Source of the DNA: Paractinoplanes toevensis
Lineage (GTDB): Bacteria; Actinomycetota; Actinomycetes; Mycobacteriales; Micromonosporaceae
Length of the DNA: 33,901 nt
Reading direction: 5' to 3'
NCBI RefSeq assembly: GCF_018332695.1
Contig: NZ_BOQN01000031.1
Location: forward strand, 1-33,901
This document shows positions 1 to 8,220 of this stretch, piece by piece. Made by a program: the position numbers and the translations under genes. Under the pieces are notes generated by a model. The model saw nothing but the letters and a program-made list of their open reading frames with translations. It was not told the DNA's origin and searched no databases. Each line of letters begins with the position of its first letter. Position 1 is the stretch's first letter.

Positions 1-683
1 GGTGGGCCGACCTGGTGGCCGCGCGCCTCGCGATCGACAGCGGACCCGAGTTCGGGTACGCGAATCTCGCGATCCGCGGCAAGCTTCTCGATCAGATCAT
101 CGACGACCAACTCGAACCGACCCTGGCGATGGCGCCGGGGCTGGTCAGCATCGCGGGCGGCGGCAACGACTCGCTGCGCCCCCGCGTCGACCCGCACGCG
201 CTGGTCGCGAAGCTCGACGCGGTGGTGAGCCGCCTGCGGTCCACCGGCGCCGACGTCATCCTGTTCCGGTTCGCCGACATCACCGCGCACCTGCCCGGCC
301 AGCGCATCGTCGGGCCGCGCGCCGCGGTGCTCAACGACGGTGCCGCCGCGATCGGCGAGAAGTACGGCGCCTATGTGATCGACCTGTTCGGCGACGACAA
401 GTTCCGGCACCCGCACATGTGGTCGCCGGATCGTTTGCACCTCTCCCCGGCCGGTCATCGCCGGGTCGCCGCCCATGTGCTGACCGCGCTGGGCGTCGGC
501 GTCGAGGAGGAATGGCTGCTGGTGCCGCCGATGCCCGAGCCGACCCCGTGGCTGATGGCCCGCGGCGCCGATCTGCGCTGGGCGCGACAGCACTTCGTGC
601 CGTGGGTGGGCCGCCATCTGCTGGGCCACTCCAGCGGTGACCTGGTCACGGCCAAGCGCCCCGCATTGGGCCCGATCGAATAA
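1..683 (+). CDS. SGNH/GDSL-type hydrolase, 5' end outside window
   Basis: The reading frame is open from the window edge (first full codon at base 3) and stops with TAA at 681-683, so the N-terminus with the nucleophile Ser block is missing. What remains carries two further SGNH-family hallmarks: a GGND stretch (block III, oxyanion Asn) about 50 residues in, and [14 protein letters not shown] (block V, Asp and His of the catalytic triad) near residue 150. The family hydrolyses esters or acyl groups on lipids, polysaccharides or small molecules; the substrate cannot be read from this fragment. A roughly 60-residue tail after block V, with [15 protein letters not shown], follows the usual end of the fold. 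The next gene begins 10 bases downstream on the same strand. The family call is firm, the specific function unknown. Confidence 0.85.
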   Translation, partial: WADLVAARLAIDSGPEFGYANLAIRGKLLDQIIDDQLEPTLAMAPGLVSIAGGGNDSLRPRVDPHALVAKLDAVVSRLRSTGADVILFRFADITAHLPGQRIVGPRAAVLNDGAAAIGEKYGAYVIDLFGDDKFRHPHMWSPDRLHLSPAGHRRVAAHVLTALGVGVEEEWLLVPPMPEPTPWLMARGADLRWARQHFVPWVGRHLLGHSSGDLVTAKRPALGPIE

Positions 684-693
684 CGTGGGAAAC

Positions 694-1593
694 ATGTCCG
701 TTCCGAACGATCCAGCGTCGCAACTGAAGGCGTACGCGCACCCCGACAAGCTGGTCACCACCGAGTGGCTGGCCGCCAACCTCGACACACCCGGCCTGGT
801 GGTGGTCGAGTCGGACGAGGACGTGCTGCTCTACGACACCGGGCACATCCCGGGTGCCGTCAAGGTCGACTGGCATCTCGAGCTGAACGACCAGCTCACC
901 CGCGACTACCTCGACCCGGCCGCGTTCGCGGCACTGTGTGAGGCCAAGGGCATCGGCCGGGACGACACGATCATCTTTTACGGCGACAATTTCAACTGGT
1001 GGGCGGCGTACGCCCTCTGGGTCTTCAGTCTTTTCGGTCACCGCGACGTCCGTCTCCTGGATGGCGGCCGGCAGAAGTGGGCGGCCGAAGGCCGCGAGCT
1101 GATCAGGGACAAGACCTCCCGGGAGAAGGCCGTCTATCCGGTGCCGGTGCGCAACGACGCCGAGATCCGGGCCTTCCGCGACCAGGTCATGGGCCACATC
1201 GCCGGCGGCCGCCCGCTGGTCGACGTGCGCTCCCCGCAGGAGTACACCGGCGAGCTGACCCACATGGAGGCCTACCCGCAGGAGGGCGCGCTGCGCGGCG
1301 GGCACATCCCGGGCGCGGTGAGCAAGCCGTGGAAGTCGGCGGCGAACGAGGACGGCACGTTCAAGCCGGCCGACGAGCTCACCAAGATCTACCGCGACGA
1401 GTTGGGCCTCGAGTCGGCCGACGACATCATCGCCTACTGCCGCATCGGCGAGCGGTCGAGTCACACCTGGTTCGTGCTGCACCACCTGCTGGGCTACCCC
1501 CAGGTCCGGAACTACGACGGTTCCTGGACCGAGTGGGGCAATCTGGTCAAGGCGCCGATCGCCCGTGGCCCGGAAGCCGGCGGCCTGAACTGA
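694..1593 (+). CDS. sseA: Thiosulfate sulfurtransferase (rhodanese), SseA-like
   Basis: A 299-residue protein of two tandem rhodanese domains, the usual length for this family. The N-terminal domain (about 20-140, with [12 protein letters not shown] and [10 protein letters not shown]) is the non-catalytic copy. The C-terminal domain (about 165-290) carries [11 protein letters not shown] and the active-site loop [11 protein letters not shown], with catalytic Cys249. Such enzymes move sulfane sulfur from thiosulfate or 3-mercaptopyruvate to thiol or cyanide acceptors in the cytoplasm. The C-terminal loop is nearly the same as I recall for mycobacterial SseA. ATG 694 was chosen over the in-frame ATG 637 because GGGAAAC precedes it, the upstream extension would overlap the previous gene, and the 19 extra residues look like out-of-frame GC-rich sequence. 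Confidence 0.93.
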   Translation: MSVPNDPASQLKAYAHPDKLVTTEWLAANLDTPGLVVVESDEDVLLYDTGHIPGAVKVDWHLELNDQLTRDYLDPAAFAALCEAKGIGRDDTIIFYGDNFNWWAAYALWVFSLFGHRDVRLLDGGRQKWAAEGRELIRDKTSREKAVYPVPVRNDAEIRAFRDQVMGHIAGGRPLVDVRSPQEYTGELTHMEAYPQEGALRGGHIPGAVSKPWKSAANEDGTFKPADELTKIYRDELGLESADDIIAYCRIGERSSHTWFVLHHLLGYPQVRNYDGSWTEWGNLVKAPIARGPEAGGLN

Positions 1594-1602
1594 AGGTTGG
1601 GA

Positions 1603-1647
1603 ACGGGCGAGATTTCTGTCGGGGGGACCCGGTAACTTCTCGCCCGT
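1603..1647 (+). promoter_or_regulatory. Long inverted repeat over the start of the Hsp90-like gene
   Basis: ACGGGCGAGA (1603-1612) and its exact reverse complement TCTCGCCCGT (1638-1647) are separated by 25 bases. The right arm includes the first two bases of the GTG start at 1646. TAACTT (1633-1638) sits where a -10 element of a near-leaderless promoter would lie. The repeat could be an operator, or an RNA stem hiding the start codon when transcription enters from sseA. The repeat is seen; its role is inferred. Confidence 0.5.
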
Positions 1648-3370
1648 GAGCAACACCTTCCAGGTCGACCTACGGGGAATCGTCGACCTGCTGAGTCACC
1701 ACCTCTACGCGAGCCCCCGCGTCTACGTCCGCGAGCTCCTGCAGAACGCGGTGGACGCGATCACCGCCACGGCTTCGCAAGACGGCCGCGTCGAGATCAC
1801 CACGGGTGCCGACGCGCTGCGCATCACCGACAACGGCATCGGCCTCACCGAGGCGCAGGTGCACGAGCTGCTGGCCACGATCGGCCGCAGCTCGAAACGC
1901 GACGAGCTGGGCTTCGCGCGGCACGAGTTCCTCGGCCAGTTCGGCATCGGCCTGCTCTCCTGCTTCCTGGTGGCCGACGAGATCCGGGTGCACACCGGGC
2001 GGGCCGGCGCCCCGGCGGTGCTCTGGACGGGTTACTCCGACGGGCGTTACGACGTGCGCCCGGGCGAGGACCGCGAGCCGGGGACCACGGTCACCCTGCT
2101 GCCGCGCCGAGGCGTGGAGCACCTCCTGAGCGGTACGACGGTGCGCGAGCTCGCCGAGCTCTACGGTTCGCTGCTGCCGGTGACGGTGGAGGTCGACGGC
2201 GCCCGGGTGACCACCGGCGAGCTGCCCTGGAAAGCCGGCCGGGAGGCCTACTGCCAGCGCGTCTTCGGCTTCACCCCGTTCGACGTCATCGAGCTGAACG
2301 TGCCCGGGGCCGGCCTCACCGGTGCGGCGTTCGTGCTGCCCACGGCGGTCAACCCGGCCGCACGCGGCGGTCACCGGGTCTACCTCAAGCGGATGCTGCT
2401 GGCCGAGAACATCGAGGGCCTGCTGCCCGAGTGGGCGTTCTTCGCCCGCTGCGTGGTCGACAGCACCGAGCTGCGCCCGACCGCGAGCCGCGAGGCGCTC
2501 TACGAGGACGGCCTGCTCACCGACGTCCGCGACGCGATCGCCGACCAGCTGCGCGGCTGGCTGGTGCGGCTCGCCGCCACCGACCCGCGCCGGCTCGCCC
2601 GCTTCCTCGGCGTGCACCACCTCGGCGTGAAGGCGCTGGCCCTGCACGACGACGAGATGCTGCGCCTGGTCGAGCAGTGGTGGCCGATGGAGACCAACAT
2701 GGGCCGGGTCACTCTCGCCGAGTTCCGCGAGCGGCACGGCGTGATCCGCTACGCGGCCACCACCGACGAGTTCCACCAGCTGTCCGCGGTGGCCGCGGCG
2801 CAGGACGTCGGCCTGATCAACGGCGGTTACGTCTACGACGCCGACATCATCGAGCGACTGGCCACAGTAGACCGGGCGGTGCGCGCCGAGCGGCTCGAGC
2901 CGACCGACCTGACCACCCGGTTCAGCGGCCTGGACGCGGAGGCCGAGCTGCGGATCCGCCCGTTCCTGGCGATCGCGCAGCGCCGGCTCGACAAGCTCGG
3001 CTGCGAGGTGGTGATCCGGGCGTTCGACCCGGCGACTCTGCCCGCGCTCTACCTGGTGAGCCGGGCCGCCGCGTTCCACGACGAGTTCACCACCAGCCGC
3101 GACAAGGCCGACGACCTGTGGGGCGGCGTGCTCGACGCGCTCGCCCAGGCCGCCCCGCCGGAGCGGCCGCAGCTGGTGCTCAACCACCGCAACCCGCTGG
3201 TCCGCCGGGTGCTCGGCCTCGCCGACCCGGAGCTGGCCGGGCTGGCGGTCGAGTCGCTCTACGGCCAGGCGCTGATGCTCGGCCACCACCCGATCCGGCC
3301 GGCCGACGCCGCCCTGCTGACCACGTCTTTCATCGGCCTGCTCGACCGGGCCGTTCCGGAGGAGCGATGA
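1646..3370 (+). CDS. Hsp90-like (HtpG-related) GHKL ATPase
   Basis: A 574-residue protein with a clear N-terminal Bergerat ATP-binding fold. The N-box is RELLQNAVDA (Glu30, Asn34), the Mg/ATP motif is DNGIG (62-66), and the lid motif is GQFGIG (97-102) followed by LLSCFLVAD. The YLKRMLLAENIEGLLPEWAFF and ELRPTASREAL segments resemble the HtpG middle domain, where a conserved Arg senses the gamma-phosphate. It is shorter than classical HtpG (about 600-640 residues) and the C-terminal third, normally the dimerisation domain, is divergent. GTG 1646 gives the expected N-terminus. Its TGA overlaps the ATG of the following TPR gene (ATGA, 3367-3370), with GGAGGAG at 3358-3364 as that gene's ribosome site, so the two are translationally coupled. 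A chaperone-like ATPase working with that TPR partner is an inference. Confidence 0.88.
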   Translation: MSNTFQVDLRGIVDLLSHHLYASPRVYVRELLQNAVDAITATASQDGRVEITTGADALRITDNGIGLTEAQVHELLATIGRSSKRDELGFARHEFLGQFGIGLLSCFLVADEIRVHTGRAGAPAVLWTGYSDGRYDVRPGEDREPGTTVTLLPRRGVEHLLSGTTVRELAELYGSLLPVTVEVDGARVTTGELPWKAGREAYCQRVFGFTPFDVIELNVPGAGLTGAAFVLPTAVNPAARGGHRVYLKRMLLAENIEGLLPEWAFFARCVVDSTELRPTASREALYEDGLLTDVRDAIADQLRGWLVRLAATDPRRLARFLGVHHLGVKALALHDDEMLRLVEQWWPMETNMGRVTLAEFRERHGVIRYAATTDEFHQLSAVAAAQDVGLINGGYVYDADIIERLATVDRAVRAERLEPTDLTTRFSGLDAEAELRIRPFLAIAQRRLDKLGCEVVIRAFDPATLPALYLVSRAAAFHDEFTTSRDKADDLWGGVLDALAQAAPPERPQLVLNHRNPLVRRVLGLADPELAGLAVESLYGQALMLGHHPIRPADAALLTTSFIGLLDRAVPEER

Positions 3371-6122
3371 GAACCGCCGACGAGCTGTGGGACCTTCTCC
3401 AGCAGGCCGTCCGGATGCCGTACGGCGCGGCCCGGATCGCGCTGATCGAGCAGATCCTGCGCCAGGTCGACGAGGCCGGTGACGCCGATCTGGCGTTCAC
3501 CACCCGCCTGATGGCCACGACCTCCTACGTCCACGGTGGCGAGAAGGTCAAGTCGTTCGTCACCTTCTCCTGGTGTGTCAGCGACTTCGACCGCAACCCG
3601 GCCCCGCACCACCAGCGCCACATGCACACGCTGCTGTGGCAGTTCAAATACATGGTCAACGGCCTCCGGCAGTTCCCGGAGATCCCGCTCGCCCGCACGT
3701 TCGCCCTGCTCGACGACATGGAGCGCCGCTACCGCGAGGGCGGCCACAGCATGCAGGTCGTGCACAAGCACCGATACATAGCGGCCAACCACCTGGGCCA
3801 CGCCGACGAGGCCGACGAGTGGTACGCGCGGTGGCAGGCGGCGCCGCGCGACAGCCTCTCCGACTGCATCGGCTGCGACCCGGACGACGTGGCCGCCTAC
3901 CTCAACTCCCGCGGCCGCTACGCCGAGGTCATCGAGCTGGCCGAGCCGGTGCTGGCCGGCGAGCTGACCTGCACCGAGCAGCCGCAGGGCATTCTCCGCC
4001 AGCTGACCGAGGCCTACCTGCACACCGGCGAGCTGGAGAAGGCGGCCGACGCGCACCGCCGGTCGTACCGCCTGGAGCGGGACAACATCGCCAACCTGTG
4101 GGACGTCGGGCTGCACATCGCCTTCTGCGGGCGCACCGGCAACGAGCACCGCGGGCTGGAGATGCTCCAGCGGCACATCGACTGGCTGGCCAAGGCACCG
4201 TCGCCGGCCGCCGAGATGCACTTCGCGGCCGACAGCGCGATGCTGTTGCGCCGGCTCACCGAGCTCGGCCACGGCGACCTCACGGTGCGTCGCCAGGGCC
4301 ACGAGGAGACGCCGGTCGCCGCGCTCGCCACCGAGCTGGCCGACCGGGCCACCGCCATCGCCGCGCGGTTCGACACCCGCAACGGCAACGACTACCAGAG
4401 CCGGCTGATCGCCGAGACGATCGCCGCCGAGCCGTACGGGGTCGAGGTGCCGCTCTCGCCGACGGCCGGCCGGCCCGGCCCACGATCGTCCCGCAGCCCG
4501 AGCCGGCCCCCGAGATCCCGGCCACCGCCGGGCCGGGCGAGCTGCTCGACCTGGCCGACGAGCAGTTCCACCAGCAGCGGGAGGAAGCCGTGGCGGCCAC
4601 CCTCGACGTGCTCGTGGAGCGCTTCGGGGAGCCGGCCGACCCGCTGCTCGCGGCCCGGTTCGCGGCGCTGACCGCGAGCCGGGTGCAGACCGAGGGTGAC
4701 GACATCGGGGCCCGGAAGTGGGACGAGGCGGCCGCCCTGTTCGAGGCCGCGGGCGCCCCGGGCGAGGCGAGCGTGCAGCGGGCGAAGGCCGCGCTGGACC
4801 GCACGCACGACGGCAACGTCGACGCCGAGCCGATCCGGGCGGACGTGGACTACCAGGAGAAGAACGGCGGATCGCCCGAGCGGGCCAACGCCTGGTCCCG
4901 CCTGTCGATCCTGCACGCGGTGCAGGAGGAGTTCGCCGAGGCGGTCGAGGCCGCCAATCGCGCCGGCGACTACGCCGCCCAGACCGGTGACCCCCGGCTC
5001 ATCGCCCGGCACGCCGCGCTGCGCGCCCGCATCCTGGCGAACGCCGACGATCACGAAGGTGCGCTGGCGGCGGCCCGGCTGGCCTGGAATTTCTACCGCG
5101 CGCACGGCCCGCAGGCCCAGCTGGCGCACGTCGCCACCCTGTTCGGCCACCTCGCCGAGGACCCGGCCGAGCAGGCCGAGGCGTTCGGTGCGGCGATCGC
5201 CACCGGCGTGGCCGAGGAACAACTGCCGGCGCGGATGGGCCGCGGCCACGCGTTCAAGCGCCTGGACCGAGCCGGCGAGGCCGTTGCCGACCTGGTCGAG
5301 GCGGTCGCACTCTGCGCCGAGCAGGGCCTGGACCACGGTGGTGCGTTCGCGCGGTTCGAGCTGGCCCAGGCGTACGCGATGGCCGGCCGCCCGGTCGAGG
5401 CCGCCGAGGTGGCCGAGGAGGCGCTGCTCACCTTCGACGAGCACGGCGACGTGGAGACCGCGAGCAACGTCCGGTTCCTGTTGGCGAAGCAATATCGCGA
5501 GATCGGCGACACGGCCGGCGCGGTGACCCGATACCGCGAGCTGATCGAGTTGCTCGCCGACAACCGGGCCGGCCGCGGCCAGATCGGCGAGGAGGCCGGC
5601 GGCCTGCTCTTCGATCTCGACCGGGACGCCGAGGCGGCCGAGGCCTTCCGGGCCGCCGGCGAGGACCTGCATGAGGCCGGCGATCTGGTCGGCGAGTTGC
5701 GCACGCTGCGCCGCCGGGTCTCCGCGTTGCACTTCGCCGACGATCCGGAGGCCGCGACCGAGACGTTCCGGCTGGCCGCCGAGCGGTTCGCGGAGCTGCC
5801 CGAGGAGCTGGCCGCCGAGCCGAACGCGATCTGGCAGAACGGCATGACCGCGTTCGAGCAGTCCCGCGTCCTGATGTCCCGGGGCCGCTACCCCGAAGCC
5901 GTCCCGATCCTGCTCGGTGTGCCGCCGCGGCTGCGCGCGATCGGTGCCGTCGACGACGCCGACCACCTCGACGGCATGTACGCCGAAGCCCTGCTCCGCT
6001 CGGGCGATCCGGCCGCGGCCGAGGCGCACCTTCGCGACCTGCTGGCCGACATGGCGCCCGACGCGTCGGGTCGAGAACTGGCCGAGAAGATCTACCAGGA
6101 GGCCCGGGACGCCAAATCCTGA
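3367..6122 (+). CDS. Large TPR protein partner of Hsp90-like ATPase; frame broken once
   Basis: The protein begins with ATG 3367 inside the Hsp90-like stop and is read in frame 1 (ADELWDLLQQAVRMPYG onward) to about residue 370. Protein-like sequence then continues in frame 3 (from about IVPQPEPAPEIPATAGP) to TGA 6120-6122. Unrepaired, frame 1 runs into an Arg/Ser/Pro-rich junk tail and stops at 4671. Restoring one base gives about 918 residues. Both halves are chains of helix pairs typical of tetratricopeptide repeats: ELEKAADAHRRSYRLERDN in the first half, and AYAMAGRPVEAAEVAEEAL and LLRSGDPAAAEAHLRDLLA in the second. No enzyme motif, signal peptide or membrane segment is visible. TPR arrays bind protein partners, so the coupled Hsp90-like ATPase is the obvious candidate. 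Independent translation of the second part from GTG 4590 (behind GGGAGG, 510 residues) is an alternative. Confidence 0.8.
4464..4483 (+). other. Apparent single-base frameshift in the TPR gene
   Basis: Coding character passes from frame 1 to frame 3 within a GC-only run (ggccggccggcccggccc, starting about 4464). One additional C before ACG at 4482 would join the frames as AGRPGP-TIVPQPEP. The run of overlapping GGCC/GGCCC units favours a lost base during sequencing or replication. No X-XXY-YYZ slippery heptamer is visible in the zero frame, which argues against programmed -1 frameshifting. Confidence 0.75.
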
Positions 6123-6131
6123 ACGGCCGTT
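6122..6131. promoter_or_regulatory. AACGnnCGTT palindrome before the TetR gene
   Basis: AACGGCCGTT is a perfect 10-bp palindrome beginning at the last base of the TPR stop codon, 36-45 bases ahead of the TetR GTG. It matches the AACG-N2-CGTT pattern of the two palindromes upstream of the acyl-CoA carboxylase beta gene (12154-12163 and 12172-12181). This suggests the TetR protein binds both places and represses itself. Confidence 0.55.
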
Positions 6132-6132
6132 A

Positions 6133-6165
6133 AGGCAACCGCTTGACAGCGGGTTAAAGTTGCCT
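6133..6165 (+). promoter_or_regulatory. TetR gene promoter region with AGGCAAC/GTTGCCT repeat
   Basis: AGGCAAC (6133-6139) and GTTGCCT (6159-6165) form a 7-bp inverted repeat around the presumed promoter. TAAAGT (6155-6160) lies exactly 7-12 bases before GTG 6167, the position of a -10 element for a leaderless transcript. No good -35 is seen at the matching distance. The promoter call is inference. Confidence 0.4.
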
Positions 6166-6166
6166 C

Positions 6167-6772
6167 GTGACGACGGTTGATCAGCAACAGCGGTCGGGGC
6201 CGCCCGCTCCCCGGCGGCGGTCGCGCCGCGACGAGATCCTCGAGATCGCGGTGGGGCTTTTCGCCGCGCGTGGATATCACGGTGTGTCGATGGATGACAT
6301 CGGCTCGGCCGCCGGTGTCACCGGGCCGGCGCTCTACCACCACTTCGCCGGCAAGGAGGCGATGCTGGTGGCCGCGCTGATCCCGGTCAGCGAGGGCCTG
6401 CTGCACGGGGGCAAGGCCCGGGTCAGCCAGCACCATGACGACGCGAGTGCCGCGCTCGGCGACCTGATCGACTTCCATGTGGAGTTCGCCCTGGCCAACC
6501 CGGCCGTCATCGCTCTGCACCTGCACGAGCTGGACCGCCTGCCCGACGAACCACGCCGCCAGATCCGCCGCCTGCAGCGCCTCTACGTCGAGGAGTGGGT
6601 CGGCGTGCTGGCCACGCTGCGCCCGGAGCTGGAGGCGGCCGAGGCCCGGGTGCTCGCCCACGCGGCGTTCGGCCTGATGAACTCGACGCCGTTCCTCGGT
6701 GGCGAGGTGGACCGTCGGCGCCGGGCGGCGCTGCTGCGCGATGCCACCATCCACGCCCTGACCGGTAAGTAA
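6167..6772 (+). CDS. TetR-family transcriptional regulator
   Basis: A 201-residue protein of standard TetR size. Residues about 20-66 form the DNA-binding domain: DEILEIAVGLFAARGYHGVS, then MDDIGSAAGVTGPALYHHFAGKEAML, with the recognition helix and the YxHF signature. The rest is an all-helical ligand-binding and dimerisation domain without recognisable specificity. GTG 6167 has no Shine-Dalgarno sequence and sits just after a TAAAGT box, fitting leaderless expression. Directly downstream lie biotin carboxylase and HMG-CoA lyase genes, and AACGnnCGTT palindromes occur both here and before the carboxyltransferase gene. It is therefore a good candidate for the acyl-CoA-responsive repressor of this split catabolic regulon, similar in concept to other TetR regulators of acyl-CoA genes. 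Family is certain; ligand and targets are inferred. Confidence 0.9.
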   Translation: MTTVDQQQRSGPPAPRRRSRRDEILEIAVGLFAARGYHGVSMDDIGSAAGVTGPALYHHFAGKEAMLVAALIPVSEGLLHGGKARVSQHHDDASAALGDLIDFHVEFALANPAVIALHLHELDRLPDEPRRQIRRLQRLYVEEWVGVLATLRPELEAAEARVLAHAAFGLMNSTPFLGGEVDRRRRAALLRDATIHALTGK

Positions 6773-6883
6773 GTAAGCAAAACTGAACAAACACGCGGGA
6801 AGCCGGCCACAAGCCAGGCACCGCTGACCCAGTGCGGCCCGGGGCCACCGTCCAGGGCCGGCGAAGACGACAGAGGAGTCTCC

Positions 6884-8215
6884 ATGATCGAGTCGTTGCT
6901 AGTCGCGAACCGGGGCGAGATCGCCCGCCGGATCATCCGCACCGCCAACCGGCTGGGGATACGCACCGTCGCGGTCCACTCCGAGGCGGACGCCGACCTG
7001 CCGTTCGTCCGGGAAGCCGACGAGGCAGTCTGTGTCGGCCCGGCCAACCCGGCCCAGAGTTACCGGAACACCGAGGCCATCCTGGCCGCCGCGAAGTCGA
7101 CCGGCGCCCAGGCGATCCACCCCGGCTACGGCTTCCTCAGCGAGAACGCCGACTTCGCCCGCACGGTCGAGGCAAACGGACTGATCTGGGTCGGCCCACC
7201 GGCCGAGGCGATCACCGCGATGGGCGACAAGATCAACGCACGGAACCTGATGGCCGAGGCCGGGGTCCCGGTCGCGCCGGGCACGCACGACCCGGCCGCC
7301 ACTGTCGAGGCCGCCATCGCGGCGGCCACCACGATCGGCTATCCGGTGATGGTCAAGGCCGCGGCGGGTGGCGGTGGCATGGGCATGGCGGTCGCCGCGG
7401 ATGAGGACGCCCTCATCAAGGAGTACGACAAGGTGCGCGCCTTCGCCGAGCGGATGTTCGGCGACGCCGCCGTGCTGATCGAGCGCTACTTTCCCCGGGT
7501 GCGCCACGTCGAGGTGCAGATCCTCGGCCTGGCCGACGGCCGGGTGATCGCCCTGAGCGAGCGGGAGTGCTCGGTGCAGCGCCGCAACCAGAAGCTGGTC
7601 GAGGAGGCCCCGTCCCCGGCGGTCGGCCCCGAGCTGCGGGAACGCCTGCTGGCGGCCGCGGTCCAGGCCGGCGAGGCGGTCGGCTATCGCAACGCCGGCA
7701 CGGTCGAGTGCCTGCTCGACCCGGCGACCGGTGAGTTCTTCTTCCTCGAGATGAACACCCGGCTGCAGGTCGAGCACCCGATCACCGAGCTGATCCACGG
7801 CATCGACCTGGTCGAGGAGCAACTGCGCATCGCGTCCGGCGAGCCGACGACGTTCGAGCCGGGAAAAACCACCGGGCACGCGATCGAGTTGCGGATCAAC
7901 GCGGAGGACCCGAAGCGCTTCCTCCCGGGTCCCGGCAAGGTCACCACCTGGGTCGAGCCGACCGGCGACGGAGTCCGGGTCGACTCCGGCTACACCGAGG
8001 GCAACACGGTCACCCCGTTCTACGACTCGCTGATGGCCAAGCTGATCGTCTTCGGCACGGACCGCGACGACGCGATCGCCAAAGCCCGTACCGCGGTGGC
8101 CGGTTTCCAGATCGCCGGCCCCAAGAACAACCTGCCGTTCTTCGCCGAGCTGCTGGAAAATGACGAGTTCCGGTCCGGCGATTACGACACGGGCATCGTC
8201 GCCCGGATGAGGTGA
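6884..8215 (+). CDS. Biotin carboxylase subunit of an acyl-CoA carboxylase
   Basis: A 443-residue ATP-grasp enzyme that carboxylates biotin with bicarbonate and ATP. Visible are the biotin carboxylase N-terminal domain (SLLVANRGEIARRIIRTA and HPGYGFLSENADFA), the ATP-grasp lysine Lys158, the glycine loop GGGGMG at 162-167, and the catalytic block EMNTRLQVEHP at 289-299 with Arg293. The C-terminal domain ends at YDTGIVARMR. Actinobacterial alpha subunits of acyl-CoA carboxylases are often near 600-670 residues with a C-terminal biotinyl domain. Here that domain and its MKM biotinylation motif are absent, and I see no separate carrier gene in the window. AGAGGAG precedes ATG 6884. It overlaps or abuts the HMG-CoA lyase gene downstream, so both are probably one transcript. 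The carboxyltransferase at 12213 is the likely partner. Confidence 0.93.
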   Translation: MIESLLVANRGEIARRIIRTANRLGIRTVAVHSEADADLPFVREADEAVCVGPANPAQSYRNTEAILAAAKSTGAQAIHPGYGFLSENADFARTVEANGLIWVGPPAEAITAMGDKINARNLMAEAGVPVAPGTHDPAATVEAAIAAATTIGYPVMVKAAAGGGGMGMAVAADEDALIKEYDKVRAFAERMFGDAAVLIERYFPRVRHVEVQILGLADGRVIALSERECSVQRRNQKLVEEAPSPAVGPELRERLLAAAVQAGEAVGYRNAGTVECLLDPATGEFFFLEMNTRLQVEHPITELIHGIDLVEEQLRIASGEPTTFEPGKTTGHAIELRINAEDPKRFLPGPGKVTTWVEPTGDGVRVDSGYTEGNTVTPFYDSLMAKLIVFGTDRDDAIAKARTAVAGFQIAGPKNNLPFFAELLENDEFRSGDYDTGIVARMR

Positions 8216-8220
8216 GCGCC

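Noticed and set aside
4464..4483. Programmed -1 ribosomal frameshifting in the TPR gene
   Set aside because: No slippery heptamer in the zero frame and no clear pseudoknot downstream were seen; a lost base in a GC run explains the data more simply.
6143..6148. TTGACA as -35 box of the TetR gene
   Set aside because: A -10 at normal spacing would overlap the GTG start and first codons. The TAAAGT at 6155 is too close to pair with it.
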